Shown one piece after another: positions 1-6,645 of a DNA stretch of 13,025 nt (position 1 is the stretch's first letter; every line of letters begins with the position of its first letter). Below the pieces are notes generated by a model that had not been told where the DNA came from, ran no database searches, and worked only from the letters and a program-made list of their open reading frames with translations. This DNA comes from Candidatus Methylomirabilota bacterium (GTDB taxonomy: Bacteria; Methylomirabilota; Methylomirabilia; Methylomirabilales; Methylomirabilaceae): contig PQAQ01000120.1 of the NCBI GenBank assembly GCA_003105305.1, positions 1-13,025 of the forward strand, given 5' to 3'. Made by a program: the position numbers and the translations under genes.

Positions 1-386
1 GCGCTGCAATTGATGTAGCTGATCACGATGTGGTTCGGGTATTTCTGCTTGAAGCGTCCGAACAGATCGGGAGGGCAACCTTCCGCGAGAGAGCATCCGG
101 CCTGCAGGTCCGGAAGCAACACCTGCTTGGAAGGGTTGAGAATCTTTGCTGTCTCTGCCATAAAGTGAACGCCGGCAAAAACGATGACCTCGGCATCGGT
201 CTTTGCGGCCTGCTGGGCCAGTTGCAGGCTGTCGCCGATAACATCGGCGATATCCTGGATTTCGGATTCCTGGTAATAATGTGCCAGTATTACCGCATGC
301 AGCTCTTTTTTCAGCCGCCTAATCTCGTCTTCGAGATCAAGCAGCACACTCACCCGTGTTTCTTCCATCAGACCACTAACGTTCAT
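1..386 (-). CDS. nadA: Quinolinate synthase NadA, N-terminal part (continues beyond the window)
   Basis: Quinolinate synthase is a [4Fe-4S] enzyme that condenses iminoaspartate with dihydroxyacetone phosphate to quinolinate in de novo NAD synthesis. The 128 codons visible read through NadA motifs in the right order: AHYYQ then [13 protein letters not shown] near residues 37-54, [14 protein letters not shown] near 73-86, and [10 protein letters not shown], whose Cys is expected to be the first cluster ligand, then SYINCSA at the window edge. The ATG at 386 is chosen because GGAG lies 7 bases upstream; a second Met six codons in has no better site. Roughly two thirds of the protein, including the other two cluster cysteines, lies outside the window. 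No neighbouring NAD-pathway gene is visible. Identity is close to certain from the motif series. Confidence 0.96.
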   Translation of the reverse strand, partial: MNVSGLMEETRVSVLLDLEDEIRRLKKELHAVILAHYYQESEIQDIADVIGDSLQLAQQAAKTDAEVIVFAGVHFMAETAKILNPSKQVLLPDLQAGCSLAEGCPPDLFGRFKQKYPNHIVISYINCS

Positions 387-424
387 TGCTTCACTCCACG
401 CGTGCGGTTTTCATTCGGCAATAA

Positions 425-433
425 AGTATAGCA
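425..433 (-). promoter_or_regulatory. Extended -10 promoter for nadA
   Basis: On the minus strand TGC-TATACT forms an extended -10 element (TGN followed by a 5/6 match to TATAAT). It would start transcription near 418, giving a leader of about 32 bases before the nadA ATG. No good -35 hexamer lies at 16-18 bases, which is common for extended -10 promoters. This suggests nadA is transcribed separately from the small gene upstream of it. Confidence 0.5.
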
Positions 434-472
434 CAGGTAGAGTCCGTCACGGAGGGTAACCTCGAAATCCCG

Positions 473-742
473 CTAGCCGTGAAAACCGACAAGTTCGCGG
501 TGATCAAAGCGAGAGCCTTTCTTTACAAATACCTGTGGATCTCGCGCAGTAACGTGACGGACGGCAAATCCGCACTTCTTGCAGCGTCTGTAAATAAAAC
601 TCCAACCCTCTTCGTGCTGTTCCGCTCCGATCTGTTCCATTTTCGAGCAGCAGCATGGGCCCGGTATAAGTGGCGAGATGATCTGTTTGGGATAATGATT
701 AGCGGGCCGTTTTTGATCGGTATACTCGATAATTGTGGCCAT
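473..742 (-). CDS. Small CxxC (zinc-ribbon-like) protein of unknown function
   Basis: This encodes an 89-residue soluble protein that I cannot assign to a named family. A Cys-rich knuckle GPCCCSKME (Cys 30-32) is followed 22 residues later by RRCKKCGF (Cys 54 and 57). That spacing suits a small zinc ribbon with two metal-binding pairs. The flanks are basic and aromatic (EYTDQKRPANHYPK near the start, FIYRRC before the second pair). The C-terminal tail after residue 65 has no recognisable motif. The ATG at 742 has AGGGG about 7 bases upstream, a strong reason to treat this as a real gene despite its size. I have a memory of similar short proteins in Nitrospira and NC10 genomes but cannot verify it. 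It lies between tetR and nadA on the same strand. Metal binding is inferred only from Cys spacing; an RNA- or DNA-binding role is equally possible. Confidence 0.75.
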   Translation of the reverse strand: MATIIEYTDQKRPANHYPKQIISPLIPGPCCCSKMEQIGAEQHEEGWSFIYRRCKKCGFAVRHVTARDPQVFVKKGSRFDHRELVGFHG

Positions 743-888
743 ATTTGTCCCCTCGCAGCATGAACTATCGTCCGTGTGATCAGACCTCTTTTACGTAAGG
801 GCTGTTGCCTCACAGAAGAGGCTGGTTCAACTGTCGATCCCTCGATAATGCAATATGTCACATATGACGTGGTGGCCGGTGCGTTCGT

Positions 889-1494
889 TTATGTCGGAAG
901 CGGTAAATTGCAACCCGCATACATCCGTATATGATTTTTTAACTCCGCAAAACACTGTTCCAGGATGCCGACATCTTTCTGCACCCTCGCAAGCAGTATT
1001 GCCCCCTCAACGGAAGCAATAATGAAATGCGCCAGCATAAAAATATTCGCTTGTTCCGAAAGCTGTCCACTTGCCTTTGCTTTTCGGAGAACAGTTTCCA
1101 TATGCACGCGCCAGGCATTAAATACTTCTTGACACCTTTTTCGAAATTCTTCGTGAATGTCGCTCATTTCTATGGCCATGTTGCCCAAACGACACCCTCC
1201 GGTACAGTTTTGCCTCCGATGTATATCAATCAGCATGTCCAGGAAGTCATCCAGTTGGGTTAACGCATCCTTGTGATTTCCAAAGGCGTTATCTATGACC
1301 TCTGCCGAAAACCGTCTGAAGTTATTCTCGATAATGGCATAGCCTAACTCTTCTTTACTCCGAAAATAGTAATAAAAATTTCCCTTCCCAATACCGCTCT
1401 CCAACAAAATCTCCCCGATGCTCGTATGGTTGAAACCCCTGAGATGCACCAGGCGAGATGCAACCTCAATGATGTGATCTTTCGTGCTGGGCAT
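889..1494 (-). CDS. TetR/AcrR-family transcriptional repressor
   Basis: This is a 201-residue DNA-binding regulator of normal TetR length. The N-terminal helix-turn-helix is clear: IIEVASRLVHLRGFNHTSIG, then EILLESGIGKGNFYYYFRSKEEL, ending near residue 50. The C-terminal ligand and dimer domain contains CTGGCRLGNMAIEMSD near residues 97-112, a pattern typical of one TetR C-terminal subgroup (GC-LGN-A-E-SD). The ATG at 1494 is supported by AAGGA five bases upstream. A perfect 12-base palindrome-with-spacer operator lies 23-34 bases upstream, just inside a sigma70-like promoter, so autorepression is likely. No efflux pump or enzyme gene is adjacent that would reveal the ligand; the nearest same-strand gene downstream encodes a small CxxC protein. 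The family call is secure; the regulon is unknown. Confidence 0.93.
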   Translation of the reverse strand: MPSTKDHIIEVASRLVHLRGFNHTSIGEILLESGIGKGNFYYYFRSKEELGYAIIENNFRRFSAEVIDNAFGNHKDALTQLDDFLDMLIDIHRRQNCTGGCRLGNMAIEMSDIHEEFRKRCQEVFNAWRVHMETVLRKAKASGQLSEQANIFMLAHFIIASVEGAILLARVQKDVGILEQCFAELKNHIRMYAGCNLPLPT

Positions 1495-1516
1495 AATTCC
1501 TTCATCTCCTCAATTA

Positions 1517-1528
1517 AACCGACCGGTT
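1517..1528. promoter_or_regulatory. Probable TetR operator (autoregulation)
   Basis: AACCG-AC-CGGTT is a perfect 5-base inverted repeat around a 2-base centre. It resembles the ACCGACCGGT cores seen in many AcrR/TetR operators. It lies between the predicted transcription start (about 1533) and the repressor's ribosome binding site, where a bound dimer would block initiation or early elongation. Confidence 0.6.
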
Positions 1529-1539
1529 AGTACAAACAT

Positions 1540-1569
1540 ACTATAACCAATCTGAACCAATGAAGTCAA
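1540..1569 (-). promoter_or_regulatory. Sigma70-like promoter of the TetR-family gene
   Basis: On the minus strand TTGACT (1564-1569) is separated by 18 bases from TATAGT (1540-1545). Both hexamers match the consensus at five of six positions. Transcription would begin near 1533, giving a leader of about 40 bases that contains the operator-like palindrome. Confidence 0.7.
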
Positions 1570-1737
1570 GTTAAAATCGATAATTACGAAGCCTGTCCTG
1601 GCATCACACGAATTGACGGAGGAGTGGTGCTACAAGGCAGTGACGGAATCGACGCCCGGTAAATTCAGCGACGGGGATTTCCATGTAGACGGGTCAACCG
1701 AATGGAAGTGGGAAATGGTAGCCACGCGAGCAGGTGG

Positions 1738-1911
1738 GAAAAGGGAAGAGAGCCTTCCGGGGGGTAGCGGAGAGGCTCTCTTCCTCAGTCCCTTGGATCC
1801 GATGCGTGTTTTGGAGGCGGTCGGTTGTCAAACGACCGAACAGCGGTAGACTTTTTGCTTAATTAGATTGCGATGACCGCCACCAAAAACTGTGTAGAGA
1901 AGTATTCCTGA
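1738..1911 (-). ncRNA. Candidate sigma54-dependent small RNA
   Basis: The transcript expected from the sigma54 promoter begins near 1911 and would end after the hairpin at 1744-1784, giving about 170 nt. Its first 70 nt are AT-rich and largely unpaired. A first stem-loop follows (CGGTCG pairing CGACCG, 1818-1838, extendable by two A-T pairs past one bulged C). A linker of about 33 nt leads to the long terminal hairpin. No start codon with a ribosome binding site was found inside the transcript. The position, immediately downstream of an NtrC-type regulator on the same strand, resembles the CbrB-CrcZ arrangement of Pseudomonas. I did not see repeated AAnAAnAA CA-motifs like those of CrcZ, so any functional analogy is about layout only. 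No RNA family was recognised. Confidence 0.45.
1744..1784 (-). terminator. Strong stem-loop, likely terminator of the sigma54 transcript
   Basis: A perfect 12-base inverted repeat (1744-1755 with 1773-1784) continues inward by four pairs (1756-1759 with 1768-1771) past one unpaired base, closing an 8-base loop. Read on the minus strand it is followed by C then four T before CCC. That T-run is short, so intrinsic termination is plausible but not certain. On the plus strand no T-run follows at all. If it does not terminate, it would be an attenuator-like hairpin in a leader running toward tetR. Confidence 0.5.
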
Positions 1912-1921
1912 AAAAGATATA

Positions 1922-1937
1922 AGCAATAGGCGTGCCA
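1922..1937 (-). promoter_or_regulatory. Sigma54 (-24/-12) promoter, full consensus
   Basis: The minus strand reads TGGCACG-CCTA-TTGCT, matching the TGGCACG-N4-TTGCW consensus of RpoN promoters at every defined base, with the required 10-base gap between GG and GC. A 12-base exact match is very unlikely by chance in a window of this size. It starts 187 bases downstream of the stop codon of an NtrC-type activator and points away from it, toward tetR. Transcription would start near 1911. Confidence 0.85.
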
Positions 1938-2123
1938 TAATTAACTCCGATCATTGCCGTCGTAATACAATCGGAGATAGGGTGTATATTATTGAATTTA
2001 TTAACTCGCAACAAGCCAATGAGAGGATGAGCCCTGATAAGCTTCGGTGTTACGTTAAAGGATAGTACCCAATTGAATACACCGTAGAATCAAAAGAGAT
2101 ACAAATAGTACCGCGTGATTAGA

Positions 2124-3509
2124 TCAAGGGCGGTCCTTGTCGGTGAGACCGAGGTCCGTCTTGATCTCCAGCAATCGGACCAGCTTGGCGAGGTAGGTGC
2201 GCTGCAGTCCAAGGAGTTCCGCTGCCTTGGTCTGATTACCGCTGGAGCGTTTCAGTGCATCCTGAATCACCCACCGCTTGAACTCCTTAACGGACTCGTG
2301 GAACTCTTTTCCTCTTAACGATTCCCGACTGGCGCCTGCAGTGACCGGCGGCGGAAGGTCTTCCGGATCAATCTGATCTCCCATGCTTAACACCATGGCC
2401 CGCTCGATAACGTTCTCCAGTTCCCGCACGTTTCCAGGCCAGTGATAAGCCATCAAGTCGTCTATCGTGCCCGGGGCAAGCTGCTTGACGGGCTTCTTCA
2501 ATTCGCCGGCATACTTTTGCAGGAAGTAGTCGACCAACACGGGAATATCTTCTTTCCGTTCCCTTAGAGGGGGCAGCTTGATATTGACGACATTCAACCG
2601 ATAGTACAGGTCTTCCCGGAATCGACCCTCACGTACAGCCCGCTCGAGGTCGCTGTTGGTGGCGGCGATCACGCGAATGTCGCCCTTGATCGCACGGGTT
2701 CCGCCCACACGCTCAAACTCGTGGTCTTGCAACACACGCAGGAGTTTCGTCTGGATACCGGGCGGCACCTCTCCGATTTCGTCAAGAAATATTGTCCCGC
2801 GATCCGCGATCTCAAATTTACCTTTCTTGAGCTGATGGGCGCCCGTAAAGGCCCCTTTTTCGTGACCAAACAGGTCACTTTCCAGCAATTGATCCGGGAT
2901 GGCCACACAATTCACAACGGTAAACGGGGAGGCGGCCCGCGCGCTCCACCGGTGAATTCTTCGGGCCATCACTTCCTTACCGGTCCCACTTTCGCCCAGA
3001 ATGAGGATCGTTGAATTGCTGTCGGCAGCGCGCTGTGCAAGTTGCAAAAGGCGCCTCATCGCCGGGTTGGCTGTGACGACTGGAACCAGGCGCCCCTCGA
3101 CCTCTGCGCGCAAGGAGAGATTGTGCGCCCGCAGCGACTCGCGCTCAAATGCCTTTCCCAGGACGATCTCCAGATGCTGTGAATCGACGGGTTTGGTGAT
3201 AAAGTCATACGCGCCCTCTTTCATCGCCTCGACGGCGATCTCGACGGTTGCGTGCGCAGTGATCACAATCACGGTCGGTCCCAGTCCCTCGCGCTTCAAC
3301 GATCTGAGCACGTCGATTCCCGACATCCTCGGCATTTGCAGGTCCAGCAGAACAATCCCGGGCGTCTCTCGACGGATCTGTTCGAGAGCTTCAGCGCCGC
3401 TGGATGCAACGAGCGTCCGGGCGTTCATGATCCGTAGCCGACCCTGAAGAATCTTCCTGGCCGACGGATCGTCGTCAACGATCAGTACTGTTGTGCGATA
3501 CGGCTCCAT
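2124..3509 (-). CDS. NtrC-family sigma54-dependent response regulator
   Basis: This 461-residue cytoplasmic activator has the three classic NtrC parts. The receiver (1-120) has acidic residues D12-D14, the phosphoacceptor D56 in LLDLQMPRMSG, T84 and K106. The AAA+ domain (about 145-380) has Walker A GESGTGKE at 172-179, the sigma54-contacting GAFTGA loop at 219-224, Walker B FLDEIGE with D243 and E244, and GNVRELENVIERA near its end. The Fis-type helix-turn-helix lies at about 425-455 (NQTKAAELLGLQRTYL). All residues needed for ATP hydrolysis and sigma54 contact are present. The ATG at 3509 has GGAGGAGA directly upstream. It is the last gene of the minus-strand run, 82 bases after the stand-alone receiver, so the sensor kinase two genes upstream is its probable partner. 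Its stop codon lies 187 bases before a perfect sigma54 promoter, the obvious candidate target. Confidence 0.96.
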   Translation of the reverse strand: MEPYRTTVLIVDDDPSARKILQGRLRIMNARTLVASSGAEALEQIRRETPGIVLLDLQMPRMSGIDVLRSLKREGLGPTVIVITAHATVEIAVEAMKEGAYDFITKPVDSQHLEIVLGKAFERESLRAHNLSLRAEVEGRLVPVVTANPAMRRLLQLAQRAADSNSTILILGESGTGKEVMARRIHRWSARAASPFTVVNCVAIPDQLLESDLFGHEKGAFTGAHQLKKGKFEIADRGTIFLDEIGEVPPGIQTKLLRVLQDHEFERVGGTRAIKGDIRVIAATNSDLERAVREGRFREDLYYRLNVVNIKLPPLRERKEDIPVLVDYFLQKYAGELKKPVKQLAPGTIDDLMAYHWPGNVRELENVIERAMVLSMGDQIDPEDLPPPVTAGASRESLRGKEFHESVKEFKRWVIQDALKRSSGNQTKAAELLGLQRTYLAKLVRLLEIKTDLGLTDKDRP

Positions 3510-3591
3510 CTCTCCTCCGACACCAGGCCCCTCCCGCGCTTAGTGAGCGCCGTTGTGAGCCGATATCCATAACCTCTTGCGAGAAGGGCAC

Positions 3592-3963
3592 TCACGAGTC
3601 TAAGAATCCTCGAATCATTTCCAGCAGATCTCGCGGGCTAAACGGCTTTGCAATATAGGCGTTGCAACCTGCCTCAAAAGCGAGGCGATCATCACCGCTC
3701 AGAGCGAATGAGGTGATGGCGATGACCGGGATCTCGGCCAGTATCGGATTAGCCCTGATCCTACGGGTTGCGTCGAGACCGGACAGTTTCGGCAACTGAA
3801 CATCCATCAGAATCAGATCAGGACGACGGCGAGCCAGCGCATCGAGCGCAGCCTCCCCGTCGTACGCCTCTATGACCTCGTAGCAGTTTTTAGAGAGAAG
3901 GTCCCTGATGATTTTTCGATTGTACTGGTTGTCTTCAACGTGCAAAATCAGTTTTTTGTTCAC
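3592..3963 (-). CDS. Stand-alone CheY/DivK-like receiver protein
   Basis: This is a 123-residue single-domain response regulator with no output domain. The receiver is complete: E10-D11 acidic pair, phosphoacceptor D54 in LILMDVQLPKLSG, T84 and K106 in AYIAKPFS. I start it at GTG 3963 because GGGGAG sits 7 bases upstream and the codon overlaps the kinase stop by four bases (GTGA), a typical coupled junction; a GTG at 3978 would add five residues without a good ribosome site. The VEDNQYNRK beginning and single-domain form resemble receivers encoded beside or fused to hybrid kinases. It probably accepts phosphate from the kinase encoded immediately upstream, and may act as a relay, a phosphate sink or a protein-protein switch alongside the NtrC-type regulator. 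Which role applies cannot be told from sequence. Confidence 0.95.
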   Translation of the reverse strand: MNKKLILHVEDNQYNRKIIRDLLSKNCYEVIEAYDGEAALDALARRRPDLILMDVQLPKLSGLDATRRIRANPILAEIPVIAITSFALSGDDRLAFEAGCNAYIAKPFSPRDLLEMIRGFLDS

Positions 3964-5639
3964 CGGCTTTCTCCCCACCGGGTCCGAAGCGGAACCCGGA
4001 AGTAGAAGATTGAGCCTTTTCCAACCTCACTTTCAGCCCAGATAGATCCCTCATGCATCTCAACGAGGCGCTTGGCGATGCTTAGACCGAGACCGCTTCC
4101 ACCGTATTCTCTGGTGATGGAGCTGTCCACTTGGCGAAATTCACTAAAAATGCTTTTCAGCTCCTCGGCGGGAATCCCGATCCCTGTATCGGCCACAGTG
4201 ACTTCAATGAACTCGCCGTGGTGCGCACTGCTCGTTTCGCTCTGCCCGCCCCGCATCCGCCTCGCCGTGACTGTGACGCAGCCGCTCCCCGGAGTAAACT
4301 TAATAGCATTGCCCACCAGATTCATCAGAACCTGAGTCATACGTTTACTGTCGCCCCACACGACGGGCAAATCCGCTTCAATGCGGCTGATCAGCTCCAG
4401 TCGCTTTTCTGTTGCCAGCGATCGTGTCGCCGAGATCACGGAGTCGATTAACGATTGCATAGAGTATTCACTAGGATTCAATCGCATCTGTCCGGCTTCA
4501 ATTTTTGACAGATCCAAGACATCGTTGATGAGCCGGAGTAGGTGCCGACTGTTAATATGAATATCTTGGATCGATTCGCCCATCTCATCCGGAATCTTGC
4601 CGTACACCCCATCAATGATCAGCTCAGTAAATCCCATGATGGCGTTTAAGGGTGTCCGCAACTCATGACTCATATTGGCCAGGAACTCCGATTTGTGGCG
4701 ACTCGCTCGCGCCAGCTCTCGGTTCGTCTCTTCCAGTTCAGAGGTCCGTTCCCGGATTCTGTCTTCCAAGCTCCGATTCAGATCTCGCAGTTGCGTGGCT
4801 ACTCTCGCCCGTTCATCCAGCGTCCTTTTTAACGCCTTGGCCATCTTATTATACGTTGTTGCCAATGTTCCAAGCTCATCCCGGGAATCGACGGGAATTT
4901 CCTGATCGATCTGCCCTTCGGCCATCCGTGCCGTCGATTCCGTCAAGCGGGTGATCGGTTGCGTGATCTTCCGGGAAAGCGCGTACGCGGCAAGCGCGCC
5001 GGCCGCCAAAAAGACGACAGACAGGATCGCCCACAGCTTGATTACGTATGCCGAGTGCGCATCGATATTATGCATCGCCAGCCCAATCTGCGCGATCCCG
5101 ATCACGCGGGTCCGATTCTTGCCGGCGCCCTGAGCCGACTCCGGGATTCCGAAAAATTGTTCCTCAACTAGACGGGCTTCAGTGGAAAGAATGGGCGCGT
5201 AAAACTCCAAGAACGACCCTGCCCCGGCATCGGTCACCATCCTACTGACCGGTTGGCGATTGCTAAGCATCCGAAGGCGGATCTCGCGGCTCGAGGTCTC
5301 CGCATTCGACGCAAAACCGGGCCGGGTGAGAGTCTTGCCTCCGCCGATTAGTTGCTTTCCAACATCATTGTAAATGAAAACGTAGGCGACATCTTCTTCG
5401 CCGGTGATCCCGCGTAATGCCGCATTAAGGAGACGCTCATCCTCGCTGAACACGCCCAGCTCTCCACTGGCGGCCAGATTGCTGGCAAGCGCCTTTCCAC
5501 GTTTTATAAATTCACTACGCAGCAATCGGTTGTGCTGATACAGCGACATTCCACCAAAGAGAACGCAGAGGGTCAGGATCATCGGAATAATCGACAGCAG
5601 CACCTTTGTTCGAAATCTGGTCAACCGGCCGATCATCAT
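3960..5639 (-). CDS. Membrane sensor histidine kinase (periplasmic domain, HAMP, HisKA, HATPase)
   Basis: This 559-residue inner-membrane kinase has a transmembrane helix at about 13-33, a periplasmic domain of about 160 residues (36-197), a second helix at about 199-219, HAMP at 220-273, a coiled coil to about 315, HisKA with phosphoacceptor H325 in NMSHELRTPLN, and a C-terminal ATPase. The ATPase shows the N box (LMNLVGNAIKFT), G1 (VADTGIGIP), F box (IFSEFRQVD) and G2 (GGSGLGLSIAKRLVEMHEG). The periplasmic part has VAYVFIYNDVGKQL and FLEFYAPIL stretches like Cache/CHASE8-type sensor folds; this is a weak assignment. There is no PAS domain and no attached receiver. The ATG at 5639 is preceded by AGGGG at 7 bases. 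It follows the periplasmic binding protein gene by 37 bases and overlaps the receiver gene by four, so the ligand is probably sensed through or together with that binding protein. Confidence 0.96.
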   Translation of the reverse strand: MMIGRLTRFRTKVLLSIIPMILTLCVLFGGMSLYQHNRLLRSEFIKRGKALASNLAASGELGVFSEDERLLNAALRGITGEEDVAYVFIYNDVGKQLIGGGKTLTRPGFASNAETSSREIRLRMLSNRQPVSRMVTDAGAGSFLEFYAPILSTEARLVEEQFFGIPESAQGAGKNRTRVIGIAQIGLAMHNIDAHSAYVIKLWAILSVVFLAAGALAAYALSRKITQPITRLTESTARMAEGQIDQEIPVDSRDELGTLATTYNKMAKALKRTLDERARVATQLRDLNRSLEDRIRERTSELEETNRELARASRHKSEFLANMSHELRTPLNAIMGFTELIIDGVYGKIPDEMGESIQDIHINSRHLLRLINDVLDLSKIEAGQMRLNPSEYSMQSLIDSVISATRSLATEKRLELISRIEADLPVVWGDSKRMTQVLMNLVGNAIKFTPGSGCVTVTARRMRGGQSETSSAHHGEFIEVTVADTGIGIPAEELKSIFSEFRQVDSSITREYGGSGLGLSIAKRLVEMHEGSIWAESEVGKGSIFYFRVPLRTRWGESR

Positions 5640-5676
5640 TTATCTGCCCCTACACCATCGCCTGGTTCCCTTTGAG

Positions 5677-6627
5677 CTATCGGATGACCGCGTCGGCTCG
5701 GTCAAGGATTTCTTTCGGAATGTGTACCCCCAGCTTGCCGGCGCTCTTCAGGTTCACTGTCAACCGCACCTTTCTGGCCATCGTAAACGGGATGTCGCCG
5801 ACACTTCTGCCGGATAGGATCCCGTTCGCCAATTCGGCGGCCTGGCTTCCAATATCCCATCCACTTTCAAAGGAAAGACCGAGGAGCGCACCCATGCGGA
5901 CCTGATTCTCCGACAGCCCCAGGACGGGGATCTTGTGTCTGAAGGAAAACAGCAGGATATACTGAACCGATTCCGGCGCCAGGACAGTCAGATCCGGTAC
6001 GATCCACAGCGCGTCGATCTCGTCCTGTATGGCATCAAGGGCGGCGAACGAATCTTTTGACGAGGCAATAGACTTCGTGACGAGTCTGACACCCTGGTCT
6101 TTAGCGATGCGGTCGGCCTGTCTCACCAACCAGCCGGTCTTAGAGGGATCGTAAATGACGCCGATTCGCCTCACCTGAGGTGAGACTTTCTTCAGCAGGG
6201 CGAGCTGCTGCTCTATCGGGACATTCATGCTGGCGCCAGTAATATTACGCGCCTCTGGTCCGATCACCGTAGGCGGGTTCAACACCATGGCAAAGACCAC
6301 CGGGATGTCTTGTATCTCCTCAGTCGCTACCTGTAAGGCCCAGACCCCGATCGCAAGGATAAGATCCGGTTTGGCCCCGGACTTCGCGCGCGCCAGAAAC
6401 TTTTTCCCCTTCTGGAAGTCCCCCTCCATGTCATACTCGACAATCGTAGACCCCTGTGATACGCCGCTCCTGAACCCTTCCAAGGCGTCATTGTAGACAT
6501 CCACATCGGCGCTCTTAAGCGCGAGAATCTTTGCCGCTTCTGTCGGCGTCGAAGAGTAGCTTATGGCCCCCACGACGACACAAGCGATAGCGAGAAGGGA
6601 AGCGGCGCGACTGATCAGGAGTGACAT
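5677..6627 (-). CDS. Periplasmic ABC_sub_bind-type substrate-binding protein, no transporter genes nearby
   Basis: This 316-residue exported protein matches the ABC_sub_bind family (PF04392 type), related to the TrpX-like binding proteins. A signal peptide of about 31 residues (hydrophobic LLAIACVVVGAIS, then TPTEAA before KIL) suggests periplasmic location; no lipobox is evident. Both lobes are visible: DLILAIGVWALQVA, IPVVFAMVLNPP and NITGASM in the first, RRIGVIYDPSKTG, IDALWIVPD and IPVLGLSENQVRMGALLGLSFE in the second. The ATG at 6627 has only a weak ribosome site (GGGA about 10 bases up), consistent with coupling to the barrel gene that ends 18 bases before it. No ABC permease or ATPase gene appears within the window, and the next gene is a sensor kinase. 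I infer a sensory role. Family members bind amino acids or small organic ligands, but the ligand here cannot be read from sequence. Confidence 0.9.
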   Translation of the reverse strand: MSLLISRAASLLAIACVVVGAISYSSTPTEAAKILALKSADVDVYNDALEGFRSGVSQGSTIVEYDMEGDFQKGKKFLARAKSGAKPDLILAIGVWALQVATEEIQDIPVVFAMVLNPPTVIGPEARNITGASMNVPIEQQLALLKKVSPQVRRIGVIYDPSKTGWLVRQADRIAKDQGVRLVTKSIASSKDSFAALDAIQDEIDALWIVPDLTVLAPESVQYILLFSFRHKIPVLGLSENQVRMGALLGLSFESGWDIGSQAAELANGILSGRSVGDIPFTMARKVRLTVNLKSAGKLGVHIPKEILDRADAVIR

Positions 6628-6645
6628 TCAGGGGATCCCAAGACC

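Larger units (their letters stand above)
1495..2123. other. 629-base intergenic region: sigma54 promoter, stem-loops, no convincing gene
   Basis: No open reading frame here has both a usable start and a recognisable product. The left part (1570-1740) has mixed composition and no feature I can name. The right part (1860-2120) is AT-rich and carries a perfect sigma54 promoter on the minus strand, inverted repeats at 1945-1951/1970-1976 and 2045-2050/2079-2084, and a direct repeat ATAGTACC at 2062 and 2105. Between the sigma54 promoter and tetR lie two stem-loops (1818-1838 and 1744-1784). Everything recognised reads on the same strand as the flanking genes. Confidence 0.7.

Noticed and set aside
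30..431. Plus-strand 133-codon frame
   Set aside because: It lies opposite nadA, whose conserved motifs fix the coding strand.
807..822. Five-base-stem hairpin (GCCTC/GAGGC) after tetR
   Set aside because: It is too short and lacks a T-run on either strand, so it is not supportable as a terminator.
1613..1849. Plus-strand 78-codon frame in the intergenic region
   Set aside because: Its only start is a TTG without a ribosome site, the product has no recognisable motif, and it runs across the strong hairpin and first stem-loop of the minus-strand candidate RNA.
3536..3550. Five-base-stem hairpin between the receiver and NtrC-type genes
   Set aside because: It is short, has no T-run, and is not distinguishable from chance; the genes are probably cotranscribed.
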